A stretch of 64,000 bases of DNA from Zooshikella sp050749885 (GTDB lineage: Bacteria > Pseudomonadota > Gammaproteobacteria > Pseudomonadales > Zooshikellaceae). Each line of letters begins with the position of its first letter. The stretch's first letter is position 1. Both the position numbers and the translations under genes were made by a program. The stretch spans positions 62,001 through 126,000 of the forward strand of contig NZ_JBOIUB010000006.1 in assembly GCF_050749885.1 (NCBI RefSeq). The letters run 5' to 3'. Under the pieces are notes generated by a model. The model did no database searches and was not told the origin of the DNA. It saw nothing but the letters and a program-made list of their open reading frames with translations. This document shows, piece by piece, positions 42,398 to 51,681 of the stretch.

Positions 42398-43651
42398 CTA
42401 ATTACCCTTATTTTTTTCAAAAACTTCGCTAGGAATACTAATTCGCCTTTTTGGGTACTGGCTTAATACATACTTCTTTTGCTCATCTAGATTTTCCCAT
42501 ATTTTCTTTCTAAATTCATATACAAAGTGTTTTTTATTTCTTGATAGTACTTCTAATAGATCATCTCTGCTGAATGATTGCAAATCCACTCCTTCTTGAG
42601 TTAATACATCATCCACTGCATCAAAATCAGCTCCATCAAAAAACTGGGCAATCTGCCCACCAGAAATCAGCATATCCCTATCAAAACCAGCTATTTTGCC
42701 AACAAACCCATAGTGGAAATTTGACCACATATCATAATAGTAAACATCTTTCGAGTTTCCTAAACGATTGGTTGCTCCCCATACATTTCTGATCCGAGGT
42801 TTATGATCCCACTCTCCACCACCCCAAAAAAATAACTCGTAAGTAGGCAAGATAACTCCTTCATCTTTATGTACTTTTCTTGCCCATGAGTACTGCGCAC
42901 CTCCCACATTCCCTTTTCTTAAGTCATCTCTTATTTCTTGAATTACGGGATCATTTCTATTTGCCGCAACCTCTCTTACTATATAATCAACAACTGACTC
43001 TAAACACTCGGCATCAGCCTCGAGTATGAGAAAATTTCGACCACGGTCGTTGATAGTCATCTCATGCATTGAGCTTCTAGGAATGGAAAGCCTTCCAACC
43101 GCTACATCATTTGTTCTAAATGATGCTGCCGCATACTCTTGGCCCCAAATAAATACATTTTTAAGCGTGTCATATTTTTCTTTTGTGAGCGGAATTGTAA
43201 TCTCGCTATCATTCCAAAATGTAAAAGCACCATCAGCAGTAAGCCGGTCTATATCTGAATTCTTTTTACCTTCAAAGTCCAGATGATACTCAACTACAAC
43301 CTTACCCTGTAACAAGTGATTACTATAAGGTGATTTTCTTGTAGTTGGCTTTTTCTCTTTTAATTCATCAGGATAGCTTTCCTTTGGCGCAGTTAAGTGA
43401 ATTTTAATTGCATAATTAACATCTATTTTTGTCAGCTCTAATGGCTCATTTTCTGACAAATTCTTCTGCCCCGCGAAGCTGTTAACCGGAATAGTAGGAG
43501 ATGGAGAACTTGAATCTTTTGGCCTTTTAGATTTTTTCCTTAAAGGTTCCTTCCGCAAAGGATTCCCATCATCTGCCTTCTTCAGCCAGACCAGGACGTT
43601 CAGGGGTAATGATATTAACAGGTAGCGGTTGTCCTGATGGACCTTGTACAT
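42398..43651 (-). CDS. Polymorphic toxin type 44 protein, probably once fused to VgrG
   Basis: A 417-codon frame. Residues about 250-357 match polymorphic toxin type 44: YELFFWGGGEWDHKP, VYYYDMWSNFHYGFVGKIAG and MLISGGQIAQFFDGADFD. They are followed by a 60-residue charged tail. The middle (75-240) is a less conserved beta-rich part. The first 25 codons overlap the 3' end of vgrG in another frame and are probably not real. At residue 26 the frame reads A-D-D-G-N-P-L, the sequence expected to continue the VgrG C-terminus, and a single-base change at 43576-43577 would fuse the two. No other ATG exists nearby, so translation of the separate gene is unclear. The target of the toxin domain is not stated here because I am not certain of it. 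Confidence 0.8.
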   Translation of the reverse strand: MYKVHQDNRYLLISLPLNVLVWLKKADDGNPLRKEPLRKKSKRPKDSSSPSPTIPVNSFAGQKNLSENEPLELTKIDVNYAIKIHLTAPKESYPDELKEKKPTTRKSPYSNHLLQGKVVVEYHLDFEGKKNSDIDRLTADGAFTFWNDSEITIPLTKEKYDTLKNVFIWGQEYAAASFRTNDVAVGRLSIPRSSMHEMTINDRGRNFLILEADAECLESVVDYIVREVAANRNDPVIQEIRDDLRKGNVGGAQYSWARKVHKDEGVILPTYELFFWGGGEWDHKPRIRNVWGATNRLGNSKDVYYYDMWSNFHYGFVGKIAGFDRDMLISGGQIAQFFDGADFDAVDDVLTQEGVDLQSFSRDDLLEVLSRNKKHFVYEFRKKIWENLDEQKKYVLSQYPKRRISIPSEVFEKNKGN

Positions 43652-45491
43652 TTATGGTCTTGCCATCAATAAACACACCTTCCTGAGTAATCGTAATAGA
43701 GCTACCTCCGGCCACAAAGGTAATTTCCGTATCCGATTCCAAGACTACTTTATCACCGGATTTAAAGTTCATATCTTTGGCTTCAATCCGGTGCTCACCA
43801 TCAACATTTAAATGACGGGTATCCAGTACGGTTTCGTGATAATCCCCTTTCACTGCCCGCTCATGGTTTTGATCAACTTTAATGTGTTGGTCTTGCTTTA
43901 TATGTTTGAAGTCATGTTGGTAAATGGTAACCGTATTATCGCCCACAATATGCTCACGCCGATCATTTTTGATGCGAACATCCAGGTCTTTTTCCGCCGT
44001 GACCATAATTACTTCTTGGTCTTTTTTATCCTCGAACGTAAATTCATTAAAACCTCCACCACCTGGAGTTGAATTTGTTTTAAAACCCGAGCGAGTTTTA
44101 TGATCAGGTAATTTATACGGCGTTTGATGTTTGCCATGATAAACAACACCCGTTACCACAGGGTGGTTCACATCACCATTTAAATAGTCGATGGTCACTT
44201 CCTGCCCGATTCGCGGAATCACCATACTGCCCCATTGCGGCCCAGCCCAGGTTTGCATGACACGTACCCAGCGCGAGGAGTTTTCATCCAGTTTCCCTTC
44301 GCGATCCCATTTAAACTGAACCTTTACCCGACCATATTCATCAGTATAAATCTCTTCACCTTCAGGCCCGGTCACAACGGCAGTTTGTTTACCCGGCATT
44401 TTAGGTGCTTTATGTCGTTGCTGAGGACGGTACACGGTGATTTTGGGGATGAAGACGCCACGTGAACGATAATAAGCCCCCTCGCCCACAGCATATTCAT
44501 CCGAACCTTGTGGTTGTCGTCCTTCATGGATAACTTGGGTGATGATATACGCTTTATTAATGACTTTGACAGGATGATCAGTGATTGCAGCGGTATACCC
44601 AGGAATCATCGTTCGGTAAGTACCACCAGCTATGGTAATTTCCTTTTTAGCCTGATGCATTTCACACCGAATCCGCGCATAACGCTGACCGGCTTCAATA
44701 GTTTTATAGCCACCAGGGTAAATATTCTCTACAGCGTTGACGTCACCTAAGGTATGTTCCACTTCCAGATTTAAACTGGGTTTGTGAAAATTGTAGTCCC
44801 GCATGACTACCTTACCAATGGTACGGCTCACACTCTGTTTTAACGAATCCAAACAGTCTTCATCAGGTACCATGCCGGTTTTCATGTGAAAGGCCAGCGT
44901 GTCACCCACAATGGGTTCCAGGCTTTCATTACGGTCTACAAAGATCAATTTATGACTGTCAGCGGTATGTTCGAAGTAATAAAAAATACCTTCTTTTTCC
45001 AGTAGGCGGGAAATAAAGTTGAGATCAGATTCATTAAACTGGACGATATACGTCTCTTTTTCATAGTCTTCAGTTAAGCGAAACTCAAAGTCGATGCCTT
45101 TTTGAAATTCAGCACGAACCAGCACCTGCTCAACGATTTCCGGCACCGTGAGCTTTTGATAAGTGCGACATTCTTCACGGTATTGCAAAAACCACAACTT
45201 AGGCACGATTTTAACGGCATATTCGGTATAACGATTACCTGGACTTGCCTCAACCAAAGAAGCCACTAGCCCATGGATAACCCGGTCCTCATCTTCGCCC
45301 CGAATGGTGATACAAGCAGGCTTACGAATAAGGTTTAAATTACCCAACTCAGGATGACGACTGACCAAGCTAAGCTCAATACTGTACGGGTCTGAGATCC
45401 CTTCAACACCATTGATCTCCGTTACCAGCAATTCTGCATGGCATCCGGTGATCTCCAATAAAAATACACTGCGATTGGCACCCAATTTCAT
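43569..45491 (-). CDS. vgrG: Type VI secretion spike protein VgrG
   Basis: A 640 aa VgrG. The N-terminal gp27-like part includes AELLVTEINGVEGISDPYSI, REECRTYQKLTVPEIVEQVL and FNESDLNFISRLLEKEGIFY. The gp5-like OB fold has DEYGRVKVQFKWDREGK and WVRVMQTWAGPQWGSMVIPR. The needle is a series of short repeats from about 490 (V-x-x-D, I-x-x-D types), ending near SITITQEGVFIDGKTINV. It forms the puncturing tip of the T6SS and carries effectors. It stops at 43569 after PERPGLAEEGR, just where a shifted frame would continue into the toxin. No other T6SS core gene is in the window, so this is an orphan vgrG island. Confidence 0.95.
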   Translation of the reverse strand: MKLGANRSVFLLEITGCHAELLVTEINGVEGISDPYSIELSLVSRHPELGNLNLIRKPACITIRGEDEDRVIHGLVASLVEASPGNRYTEYAVKIVPKLWFLQYREECRTYQKLTVPEIVEQVLVRAEFQKGIDFEFRLTEDYEKETYIVQFNESDLNFISRLLEKEGIFYYFEHTADSHKLIFVDRNESLEPIVGDTLAFHMKTGMVPDEDCLDSLKQSVSRTIGKVVMRDYNFHKPSLNLEVEHTLGDVNAVENIYPGGYKTIEAGQRYARIRCEMHQAKKEITIAGGTYRTMIPGYTAAITDHPVKVINKAYIITQVIHEGRQPQGSDEYAVGEGAYYRSRGVFIPKITVYRPQQRHKAPKMPGKQTAVVTGPEGEEIYTDEYGRVKVQFKWDREGKLDENSSRWVRVMQTWAGPQWGSMVIPRIGQEVTIDYLNGDVNHPVVTGVVYHGKHQTPYKLPDHKTRSGFKTNSTPGGGGFNEFTFEDKKDQEVIMVTAEKDLDVRIKNDRREHIVGDNTVTIYQHDFKHIKQDQHIKVDQNHERAVKGDYHETVLDTRHLNVDGEHRIEAKDMNFKSGDKVVLESDTEITFVAGGSSITITQEGVFIDGKTINVQGPSGQPLPVNIITPERPGLAEEGR

Positions 45492-45655
45492 GACTTCGCC
45501 TTACAATCAATAACTGGTCACTATTGTAGGCGAAAGCCATGACGGGCTAAGGAATAGACATCACAAGGCTACGATCTGTTACAAGATAGGATTTTTAAAA
45601 GACCCGCATGCAGGGTAGTGTGGGGAGAGCTGGCTAGATACCAGCTCTTATCCGA

Positions 45656-46084
45656 TTAGCTAATTGTAGTACGCTTAAGTTTCACATTTAACCAGACTAG
45701 TGCTGGCAATACTGCGACACTTGTAGTAAGTATGTCTAATAGCGTGTGGTAATTTTGATACATCATAAGCAGGCAGTAAAGAACCATAGAGATAACGACA
45801 CCAATAAGCTGCCTTTTACCCCAAAATGATATTCCACAGACAAATACCAAAGCCAATGCTGTGTGAGTGCTGTAGTCCAGTGAAAGCATAGGCCATATTT
45901 CTAATTTAATATCAACGAACATTAAAGAGTAAATAAATATGATTCCTATTAAAAATGGTAAAGCTTCATAACTTGTTTTTAAGAATCCATTGTAAAAAGA
46001 GCTCTTTATAAACCCTATAAGGGAGATCAAAAGCAAAATAGGAATGTAAGAATCAGCGATCATATCTAGCTGTTGATAAGACAT
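45656..46084 (-). CDS. Small polytopic membrane protein, unknown
   Basis: A 142 aa protein with about four to five hydrophobic segments (10-30, 38-57, 70-88, 92-108 and 115-135) and few charges. I recognise no family. It lies 165 bp upstream of vgrG on the same strand, in a separate transcription unit by spacing. A possible role as a further membrane partner of the toxin locus rests on position alone. The ATG at 46084 has AAGGGAAATT a few bases upstream. Confidence 0.6.
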   Translation of the reverse strand: MSYQQLDMIADSYIPILLLISLIGFIKSSFYNGFLKTSYEALPFLIGIIFIYSLMFVDIKLEIWPMLSLDYSTHTALALVFVCGISFWGKRQLIGVVISMVLYCLLMMYQNYHTLLDILTTSVAVLPALVWLNVKLKRTTIS

Positions 46085-46189
46085 AATTTCCCTTAACTAA
46101 CTATTACTGAACGTCATTCTGACGTAATATATCATGTCACTTCAATGAGGCTGTCCGCTGACTCTTCCAACAGCCCAGTCACTCTACCG

Positions 46190-46235
46190 CAATATCCACT
46201 CCACACTTCCTACATCAACCCATACAACAGACCAT
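46190..46235. repeat. Diverged direct repeat, left copy
   Basis: A 46-bp segment sharing about 35 positions with 47408-47453 in the same orientation; the most conserved core is CACTTCCT-ACATC/GCATT followed by CCATACAA. The two copies flank the alpha/beta-hydrolase gene. Confidence 0.5.
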
Positions 46236-46420
46236 AAGCACTCTGAAAATTCTGGCGATAAATACACGGCAGTTGTAACCACTTTTAATTAAAAACAATA
46301 CAAATTGGTCATTTTTTTGATTTTTTACTCATAACAGATGTGAAAAGCGGGCTAGGTAACACTTACCCAACTAGGTAATTGCTCTAAATTCAACTTTTAA
46401 GAGCAAACGCTCTTGAAATG

Positions 46421-47305
46421 TCACTTACCTTCAACGCTTGCAAGGAATTCATCAACGACCTTATTAAATTCCTTAGGTCTCTCCCAAAACATCATGTGTT
46501 TGCCCATATAGACAGTAGTAGCTGATGGCGTGTTAGCTTTAATCCACTTATCTGCCACCTCCTTCATTTCATTTCTCACAACATACAACAAAGGCATTTT
46601 ACCCTCTAATGCGATAAGGTCCTCACTGTAATCGAGGTAAAACCCTGTGGCATTTGTAATTGCAGCGACACTGCTTGACGTTTGATTGGCGATTTTCGAT
46701 ACCCAGGCAACATTCTTCGCTGTCGGATTTTCAAGCATCCATTTGGCAAATTCTGTAATCACATTATTGCGGTCTTCAATGACGCCTTCCGTGAACGATC
46801 GTGAATAGCCGTCAGCGTCATCGTTGAGGTACCATACCCACTCATCGCGTGTTGCCCCTGTTATGTCTGGCCCGGTATCGATCATGATCATAGCTTTGAT
46901 TTTTTCACTGCCAAACTGATTCAAATACGCCAACTGTTCTGTTACCCCATATGACCAACCCGCTAGAATCACATTGTTTAAGTCCAGTTTTTCAATCAGT
47001 TTGGCCAAATCCCGAGCATGTTGTTGATAGCTGTGCCCCTCAACTGGCTTTGATGATTTGCCCTGCCCCCTTGGGTCATATGTCAGCGCTCGATACTTTG
47101 TCGAATTTTTGAAGTGGGCAAGTTGATGTTCGAAAACCTCTGTTGACATCATCCAGCCTGGAATAAAAATAATCGTTGTATCACCGCGTCCTGCTTGTTC
47201 GTAAAATATTGTGAGATTGTCATCTATCTTAACTTCTTCTGCGGCTACGCCATTCATAAACAGACCTAGCCCTGTAATTAACAAGATTAAAAATTTTAGT
47301 ATGTT
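46421..47305 (-). CDS. Exported alpha/beta-hydrolase
   Basis: About 294 aa from GTG 47305 (AGGTGAG upstream), which gives a clean signal peptide (ILKFLILLITGLGLFMNGVAA). Upstream codons to 47356 would spoil it. Alpha/beta-hydrolase motifs: oxyanion FIPGWMMSTEVF, YDPRGQGKS, nucleophile elbow GWSYG, an Asp near the last strand and the catalytic His in GKHMMFWERP. It resembles haloperoxidase/epoxide-hydrolase-like esterases with a periplasmic location; the substrate is unknown. It sits between two copies of a diverged repeat, suggesting local duplication or insertion. Confidence 0.8.
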   Translation of the reverse strand, partial: NILKFLILLITGLGLFMNGVAAEEVKIDDNLTIFYEQAGRGDTTIIFIPGWMMSTEVFEHQLAHFKNSTKYRALTYDPRGQGKSSKPVEGHSYQQHARDLAKLIEKLDLNNVILAGWSYGVTEQLAYLNQFGSEKIKAMIMIDTGPDITGATRDEWVWYLNDDADGYSRSFTEGVIEDRNNVITEFAKWMLENPTAKNVAWVSKIANQTSSSVAAITNATGFYLDYSEDLIALEGKMPLLYVVRNEMKEVADKWIKANTPSATTVYMGKHMMFWERPKEFNKVVDEFLASVEGK

Positions 47306-47346
47306 CACAGTCTCACCTAAGCTTTTCCATCCAAAACTAGAGAAGC

Positions 47347-47753
47347 CTATCGCCAATTTGTTAGTGGTACATTCAGTAACCTAGAGACACTTCCCAACGT
47401 CCTGCCACAATACCCATTCAACACTTCCTGCATTGGGCCATACAATTGGCCATCAGAATAAGACTCATCGGTCCATTGCTGTTGTTTCCGTTCCTCAATG
47501 GCAATAATACGCAACGTCACTAGCCGTATACACTGAATACGACTTTTAAGGTATGTATTGCCCAATTGTTTCACCAACATAGCGGACAGTCGATCGGCCA
47601 CACGTGACTTATACGTTTTCGTTTTAGCATGATCTGGTGTATAGCAATATATTCCTCATTCCCGAATTGGCTTAAGTAATTTTGCTGCCGCATCCTGAAC
47701 AATGCCTTTTTCCAGACTCCGACCAATTTGGTCCAGGTTATCAACCGAGCCAT
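47347..47753 (-). pseudogene. Probable decayed gene of unknown type
   Basis: Two overlapping short frames (47571-47753 and 47347-47601) together read like one broken protein: VGVWKKALFRMRQQNYLSQF, then after a shift VADRLSAMLVKQLGNTYLKS, RLVTLRIIAIEERKQQQW and the end SDGQLYGPMQEVLNGYCGRT. The last part recurs, with an internal stop, at about 46140-46240 (LYGLM-stop-EVWSGYCGRV). This indicates a duplicated sequence that is decaying in both places. I do not recognise the family. Confidence 0.4.
47408..47453. repeat. Diverged direct repeat, right copy
   Basis: Right partner of the 46-bp segment at 46190-46235; both fall inside the decayed coding segments that translate as LYGxM-x-EV-x-x-GYCGR on the minus strand. 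Confidence 0.5.
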
Positions 47754-47845
47754 TTCCCCTACACTGAACCAAAGGCTTCGCTCTCTACTCAGATGATTAT
47801 ATATTTATTAGTGACTAAACTTCCCACAGAATACTTTGCTATGCT

Positions 47846-48313
47846 CTATTCACAGTAACGTTCAATACCTGGCCAATTTTCACGATCAGTAAAATCATTA
47901 ATTCCGACAGCTGATTTATTGGTAGAGTCTTGAGCCGTTTCCTCTAGTAGCTGAGTTGTCCACTTAAATGTTTCTGTTGGCTTGCCTATACAATTATGCC
48001 GAAAAACAGAAATATGAGTGATTGATTTCATGCCATTTATTAATTCATAGACAAATTCATTTACCTTATCCCTTTCACAACTTATACAAATAAACATTAA
48101 ATTTTCTTTAACATCAAACCAATCACAACCATAAAGATCATCTTCATTCTTTCGAATCCACGACGAACATAAATTAAAAACCAAATCAGTACTTTCAATA
48201 TAACTTATTAATATAAAATAAGGATCATAGTAATCATCAAATGAGTCAAAGAGCACTTTAAGATTATTGTTTTTGTCTACTTCTAGGCTGTCAAATAATT
48301 TTGTGCTTAGCAT
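47846..48313 (-). CDS. Hypothetical protein
   Basis: A 155 aa soluble, acidic protein, rich in Asp and Asn, with five cysteines. Start ATG 48313. Segments such as YYDPYFILISYIESTDLVFN and MFICISCERDKVNEFVYELI suggest an alpha/beta fold. No motif recognised. It lies 91 bp downstream of another small hypothetical gene on the same strand, in the stretch beyond the vgrG island where small orphan proteins cluster; an immunity role is possible but unsupported. Confidence 0.55.
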   Translation of the reverse strand: MLSTKLFDSLEVDKNNNLKVLFDSFDDYYDPYFILISYIESTDLVFNLCSSWIRKNEDDLYGCDWFDVKENLMFICISCERDKVNEFVYELINGMKSITHISVFRHNCIGKPTETFKWTTQLLEETAQDSTNKSAVGINDFTDRENWPGIERYCE

Positions 48314-48404
48314 ATCTATACATTACCTTTACTTATTGCGCATAACTGTTAATGCACGCCACTCTTATTGACTAGATACTAGCTCGCTCTTACCTGATTA
48401 GTTT

Positions 48405-48788
48405 TCACTGCCATTTATTGCTATTGAAATCTTCACTAAAATTTGAAATATTTTTAAACCCAAGATCTTCTAATTTTTGCCTATAAGATTCAATTCTATC
48501 TTCTTCTGGCTTATCGTAATCGCTCTCTTCAACAGGAAATAAAACTTCATATATCCATAATAGCCAAGCTGCTGGAGGATTTTGTTTTATAAAGTACTCT
48601 GCAGTTTCTCTGGTACTCCAACTCTGTGATGACAACCAATCGAAAATATACATCATATATGACTCACCTCTCCCCATTCGCCAGCCAATTGAATATGGGT
48701 GACAATTCGGTTGATATACCCAAGGGGCAGGCATATACCCAAATTCTTCAACTGTTTCATCCATAAACTTTTTCTTCCAATCTGTCAT
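48405..48788 (-). CDS. Conserved hypothetical protein with HPYSIGWRMG motif
   Basis: A 127 aa soluble protein, Trp- and Tyr-rich. It contains PAPWVYQPNCHPYSIGWRMG followed by RGESYMMYIFDWL, and a later PPAAWLLWIYEVLFP, a pattern I associate with a family of uncharacterised small proteins in proteobacteria. The end is acidic. No signal peptide or membrane segment. AGAAATT precedes the ATG weakly. Function unknown. Confidence 0.65.
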   Translation of the reverse strand: MTDWKKKFMDETVEEFGYMPAPWVYQPNCHPYSIGWRMGRGESYMMYIFDWLSSQSWSTRETAEYFIKQNPPAAWLLWIYEVLFPVEESDYDKPEEDRIESYRQKLEDLGFKNISNFSEDFNSNKWQ

Positions 48789-49067
48789 AATTTCTCCGGT
48801 AAACTAGCAATTACTAAATATCATTCTAAATAGCTAGAAAAAAACTTTTATACGATTAGACAAGTCAATAGTTGATCCAGAATACAAACCCAGAAGATCC
48901 TTTATCATTATTTTTTTCCATTAATTTCATAGCTCTTATTACAAATTAGTACATTACACCACACTCATTTACAATACATGCTTCGTGGTCGTGTAGGTCA
49001 GATAGGCGACAATTATCTTGATAAACAACGCTGAACTAAGAAAGAAGGCTTCTACAAAAAAGTTAAC

Positions 49068-49880
49068 TTATTGAGTAAGAAAATCGCTTACTTCTTTCCA
49101 CCATAATTCTCTTGCTGCAATCGGTACTGAATTATGTCCCGCATCTTCAAATGACCAAACTTTCTTACGTGTATTGATGGATTTGTATAATTCTTTCCCA
49201 TGCTTTACAGGGATAACTTCATCCCTCTCAGCAAGAATAACAGCAACTTTACCCTTAAATTGTCGAAGATTTTCAACACTATTAAACTGGTCTAACACTA
49301 ACCAGCGAGCTGGTAGATACCAATAGTGGGTCTGAGCTAGATTAGGTAGTGAATCCCAAGGGGTAAACAGTGTTAAACCATTAATCGGAACATCAACTTT
49401 AGCAATTGCTCCCGAAACAACACCACTACCCAATGACTCTCCCCAAAGATATAAAGGCTCACCATAGGTCTGGTATGCCAGTTTGATCGTTTCTAAAGCA
49501 TCATTCACTAAAACGGATTCACTTGGTTGACCTTCACGACCACCGTATCCAGGATATTCAGCTAAAATAACTCTAAAGCCGTATTGTGATAAAGCATTTA
49601 TGTAAAAAATACGATGATAAGCTGTTCCAGCATTCCCGTGAAAGACGATAACTGTACCTTTTGTATTTTCCGATCCCCCTTTTGCTATAAAACCACGATA
49701 GTTTTTTGAAGATGGCCAGAATTTTAAATTATTCTCAGCTAATAACTTTCCTGATGGTTTAAAGCTTTCAGGGTAGTAGAGAAAATTTCGTTGAAACAAA
49801 AATAGCGCTAAAGCAAGCAGTAGATAGACAACTACTATGAAAATGCATATATTTAGATACTCTTTAATCATTTTGTTCAC
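49068..49880 (-). CDS. Membrane-anchored alpha/beta-hydrolase (BEM46/YfhR-like)
   Basis: A 270 aa protein with an N-terminal membrane anchor (FIVVVYLLLALALFLFQRNF) and the catalytic domain outside. Motifs: FLYYPES, VIVFHGNAGTAYHR (oxyanion HGN), EYPGYGGREGQPSES, nucleophile WGESLGSG, LAERDEVIPVKHGKEL with the catalytic Asp, and EDAGHNSVP with the catalytic His. This is the YfhR/BEM46 group of serine hydrolases; substrates are unknown. It is a single gene on the minus strand. Confidence 0.88.
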   Translation of the reverse strand: MNKMIKEYLNICIFIVVVYLLLALALFLFQRNFLYYPESFKPSGKLLAENNLKFWPSSKNYRGFIAKGGSENTKGTVIVFHGNAGTAYHRIFYINALSQYGFRVILAEYPGYGGREGQPSESVLVNDALETIKLAYQTYGEPLYLWGESLGSGVVSGAIAKVDVPINGLTLFTPWDSLPNLAQTHYWYLPARWLVLDQFNSVENLRQFKGKVAVILAERDEVIPVKHGKELYKSINTRKKVWSFEDAGHNSVPIAARELWWKEVSDFLTQ

Positions 49881-49970
49881 TTTTTGGATAGCAACACAGG
49901 AAAAAACAACGCTTGGGCAATAAGTCGCACGCTGAACTTCTAGTTGAAAAACTACTTGGCCTAAGCATGT

Positions 49971-50561
49971 CTAAGCCACCTCTTTAACCATTGTCGTTGC
50001 ACCAGTAAAACCTATCAGCCACTCTAAATAAGGAAAACGTTCTGAGTGAGTAGACACAAAACCTTTAGACTCATAGAGGTTCTTCGCTTTAGGATTACTA
50101 TCTATTACATCTAACCTCACGGAGTTATATCCGTTTTGATGGGCATGATAAACTATTTTATCCAATAGCATAGACCCAATGCCTTTTCCGCGAAACTGAC
50201 TATCGACCACAATGCCATCCATAACAAGCTCTTGTGCTTTTGGCTTTCGCTCAAATAAACTGAGTACAATGGCAGCCCAAGCACCTCTCGCCAACCCAAG
50301 CTCATCAATTAAAACATTTAAGTTCATCCCTCCAGTAAGAGCGCCATAGTATGTCTGAAAGCCAGCCAGGCCAACAATTTCATGATCAATAACCGCTACA
50401 TATGAAAAGTCAGGAATAAAGCTTTTTGACAAAATACGAATACGTGATTCTTTATTTGCAGTGGCTCCAGAGAATTTAAAACCAAATGCCTCATCATAAA
50501 GCATTGCAATTTTTTTAGCTTGAACAATATCCCAGCCTCGTTTAACGACAATATCAGTCAT
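49971..50561 (-). CDS. GNAT acetyltransferase
   Basis: A 196 aa acetyltransferase. Core: DFSYVAVIDHEIVGLAGFQT, LVMDGIVVDSQFRGKGIGSM with the acetyl-CoA loop RGKGIG, then VRLDVIDSNPKAKNLYESKG, the D-x-N-x-x-A-x-x-L-Y-x-x-x-G-F signature. It is longer than the minimal GNATs, with a 40-residue insertion before the core strand, as in families acting on larger substrates. The ATG at 50561 follows GGGAGAAGAA. It is one of five GNAT genes in the window. Confidence 0.85.
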   Translation of the reverse strand: MTDIVVKRGWDIVQAKKIAMLYDEAFGFKFSGATANKESRIRILSKSFIPDFSYVAVIDHEIVGLAGFQTYYGALTGGMNLNVLIDELGLARGAWAAIVLSLFERKPKAQELVMDGIVVDSQFRGKGIGSMLLDKIVYHAHQNGYNSVRLDVIDSNPKAKNLYESKGFVSTHSERFPYLEWLIGFTGATTMVKEVA

Positions 50562-50701
50562 TTCTTCTCCCTATTATTGTAATTAAGTACAACTAAAGCT
50601 CTAAGGACTCCTCTAAGTATACCTTTTATTAATAATTTCTCTTAAAAGACAGACTTATCCACATGAAAGACTTATGAGGTACAAGGAATTCATATCACCA
50701 A

Positions 50702-51277
50702 TTAAGACTTATCATTTAGCTGTATGTCCGAAACAAATATTGACGCAATTTCGTGATTGTTTTTCATATCTACCTTTATCTTTTCAAGTATTGCTACCGC
50801 ATTTTTATTTTTACTCTCAATACTAACAGATCCACTTATTCGATGCTGTTCAGGCCAAACAGCAAAACCTCCTGTCAAACCATCACTACTAATAAGTTTA
50901 AGACCTAGCGTCTCCAAATCTACATTATGGTGAGCGACAATCTCAAATTTCATTTCAAAGGATGGCTCTCGAGTAGCATTTAATTCAGCTTGTTTTTTTA
51001 GAAAGGATTTACTGAGTTTTTTGTAACGTCTAAACCTACTCACACAGTAAGGTTCAATAAAGATTGAATCGCCACTAACTTTTGGGTACATATCAAGATA
51101 TAAACACCCTGACTCATCAAACTCTTCTATTTGAAATGTATGGCCTATAGCTTTTGAAAACGCTTCTAGTGATTCGGCAGGCATACCTTTTATTGAAAGA
51201 GGAGCAGCAATAACTCTCACCCAGTCTCCAACTCGTAAATCTCGCCCTTCGTAGTCAATTGGTGCATAAACTTGCAT
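50702..51277 (-). CDS. Hypothetical protein with SH3-like N-terminus
   Basis: A 191 aa soluble protein. Residues about 10-85 (DLRVGDWVRVIAAPLSIKGM, FQIEEFDESGCLYLDMYPKV, FIEPYCVSRFRRYKKLSKSF) look like a small beta-barrel seen in several uncharacterised proteobacterial proteins. The second half (about 105-191) is a separate alpha/beta part. No catalytic motif. It is a single gene, divergent from the M28-like protein at 51682. Start ATG 51277 with AGAGCTT upstream. Confidence 0.6.
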   Translation of the reverse strand: MQVYAPIDYEGRDLRVGDWVRVIAAPLSIKGMPAESLEAFSKAIGHTFQIEEFDESGCLYLDMYPKVSGDSIFIEPYCVSRFRRYKKLSKSFLKKQAELNATREPSFEMKFEIVAHHNVDLETLGLKLISSDGLTGGFAVWPEQHRISGSVSIESKNKNAVAILEKIKVDMKNNHEIASIFVSDIQLNDKS

Positions 51278-51681
51278 GTTAAAGTAAAGCTCTCCAAATA
51301 ATAAATAAAAGTTTCTATTAAGTTACTACAGACTAAATATCCATACTACAATTTTATGGCGACTCACACGAATTATTGACAATTCTACTACAACCGTTTT
51401 GATTAACGGAATCACATTTCACTTTGTTTTATAGCTTTCACGAATTATTTTTATTCGCGCTATTCTTAACAAATCAAACTAGCTCCACTGCAAACCCTTC
51501 ATTATAAGCTTATATACTATATCCTACCTGTAGCATATAATTAGGTCTAGGCCAAAACCCTACAATCAAATAAAATATGGCTGTTAAAGTTTACTCTAGC
51601 TTTAAATTAGTTAACTCAAGCTTGCAGTTGCTTTATCGAAATCAATACATAATCAGGAAATAAGTTTACAGGAAAGTAAGA
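51278..51681. other. Divergent intergenic region
   Basis: 404 bp between the hypothetical gene and the divergent M28-like gene; it must hold the promoters of both. No palindrome, RNA-like structure or short gene stands out. An AGGAAAGT ribosome site marks the right end. Confidence 0.45.

Noticed and set aside
43573..43651. First 26 codons of the separate toxin frame as true coding sequence
   Set aside because: They lie fully inside vgrG in another frame and read as nonsense (MYKVHQDNRYLL...), whereas VgrG coding there is strongly conserved.
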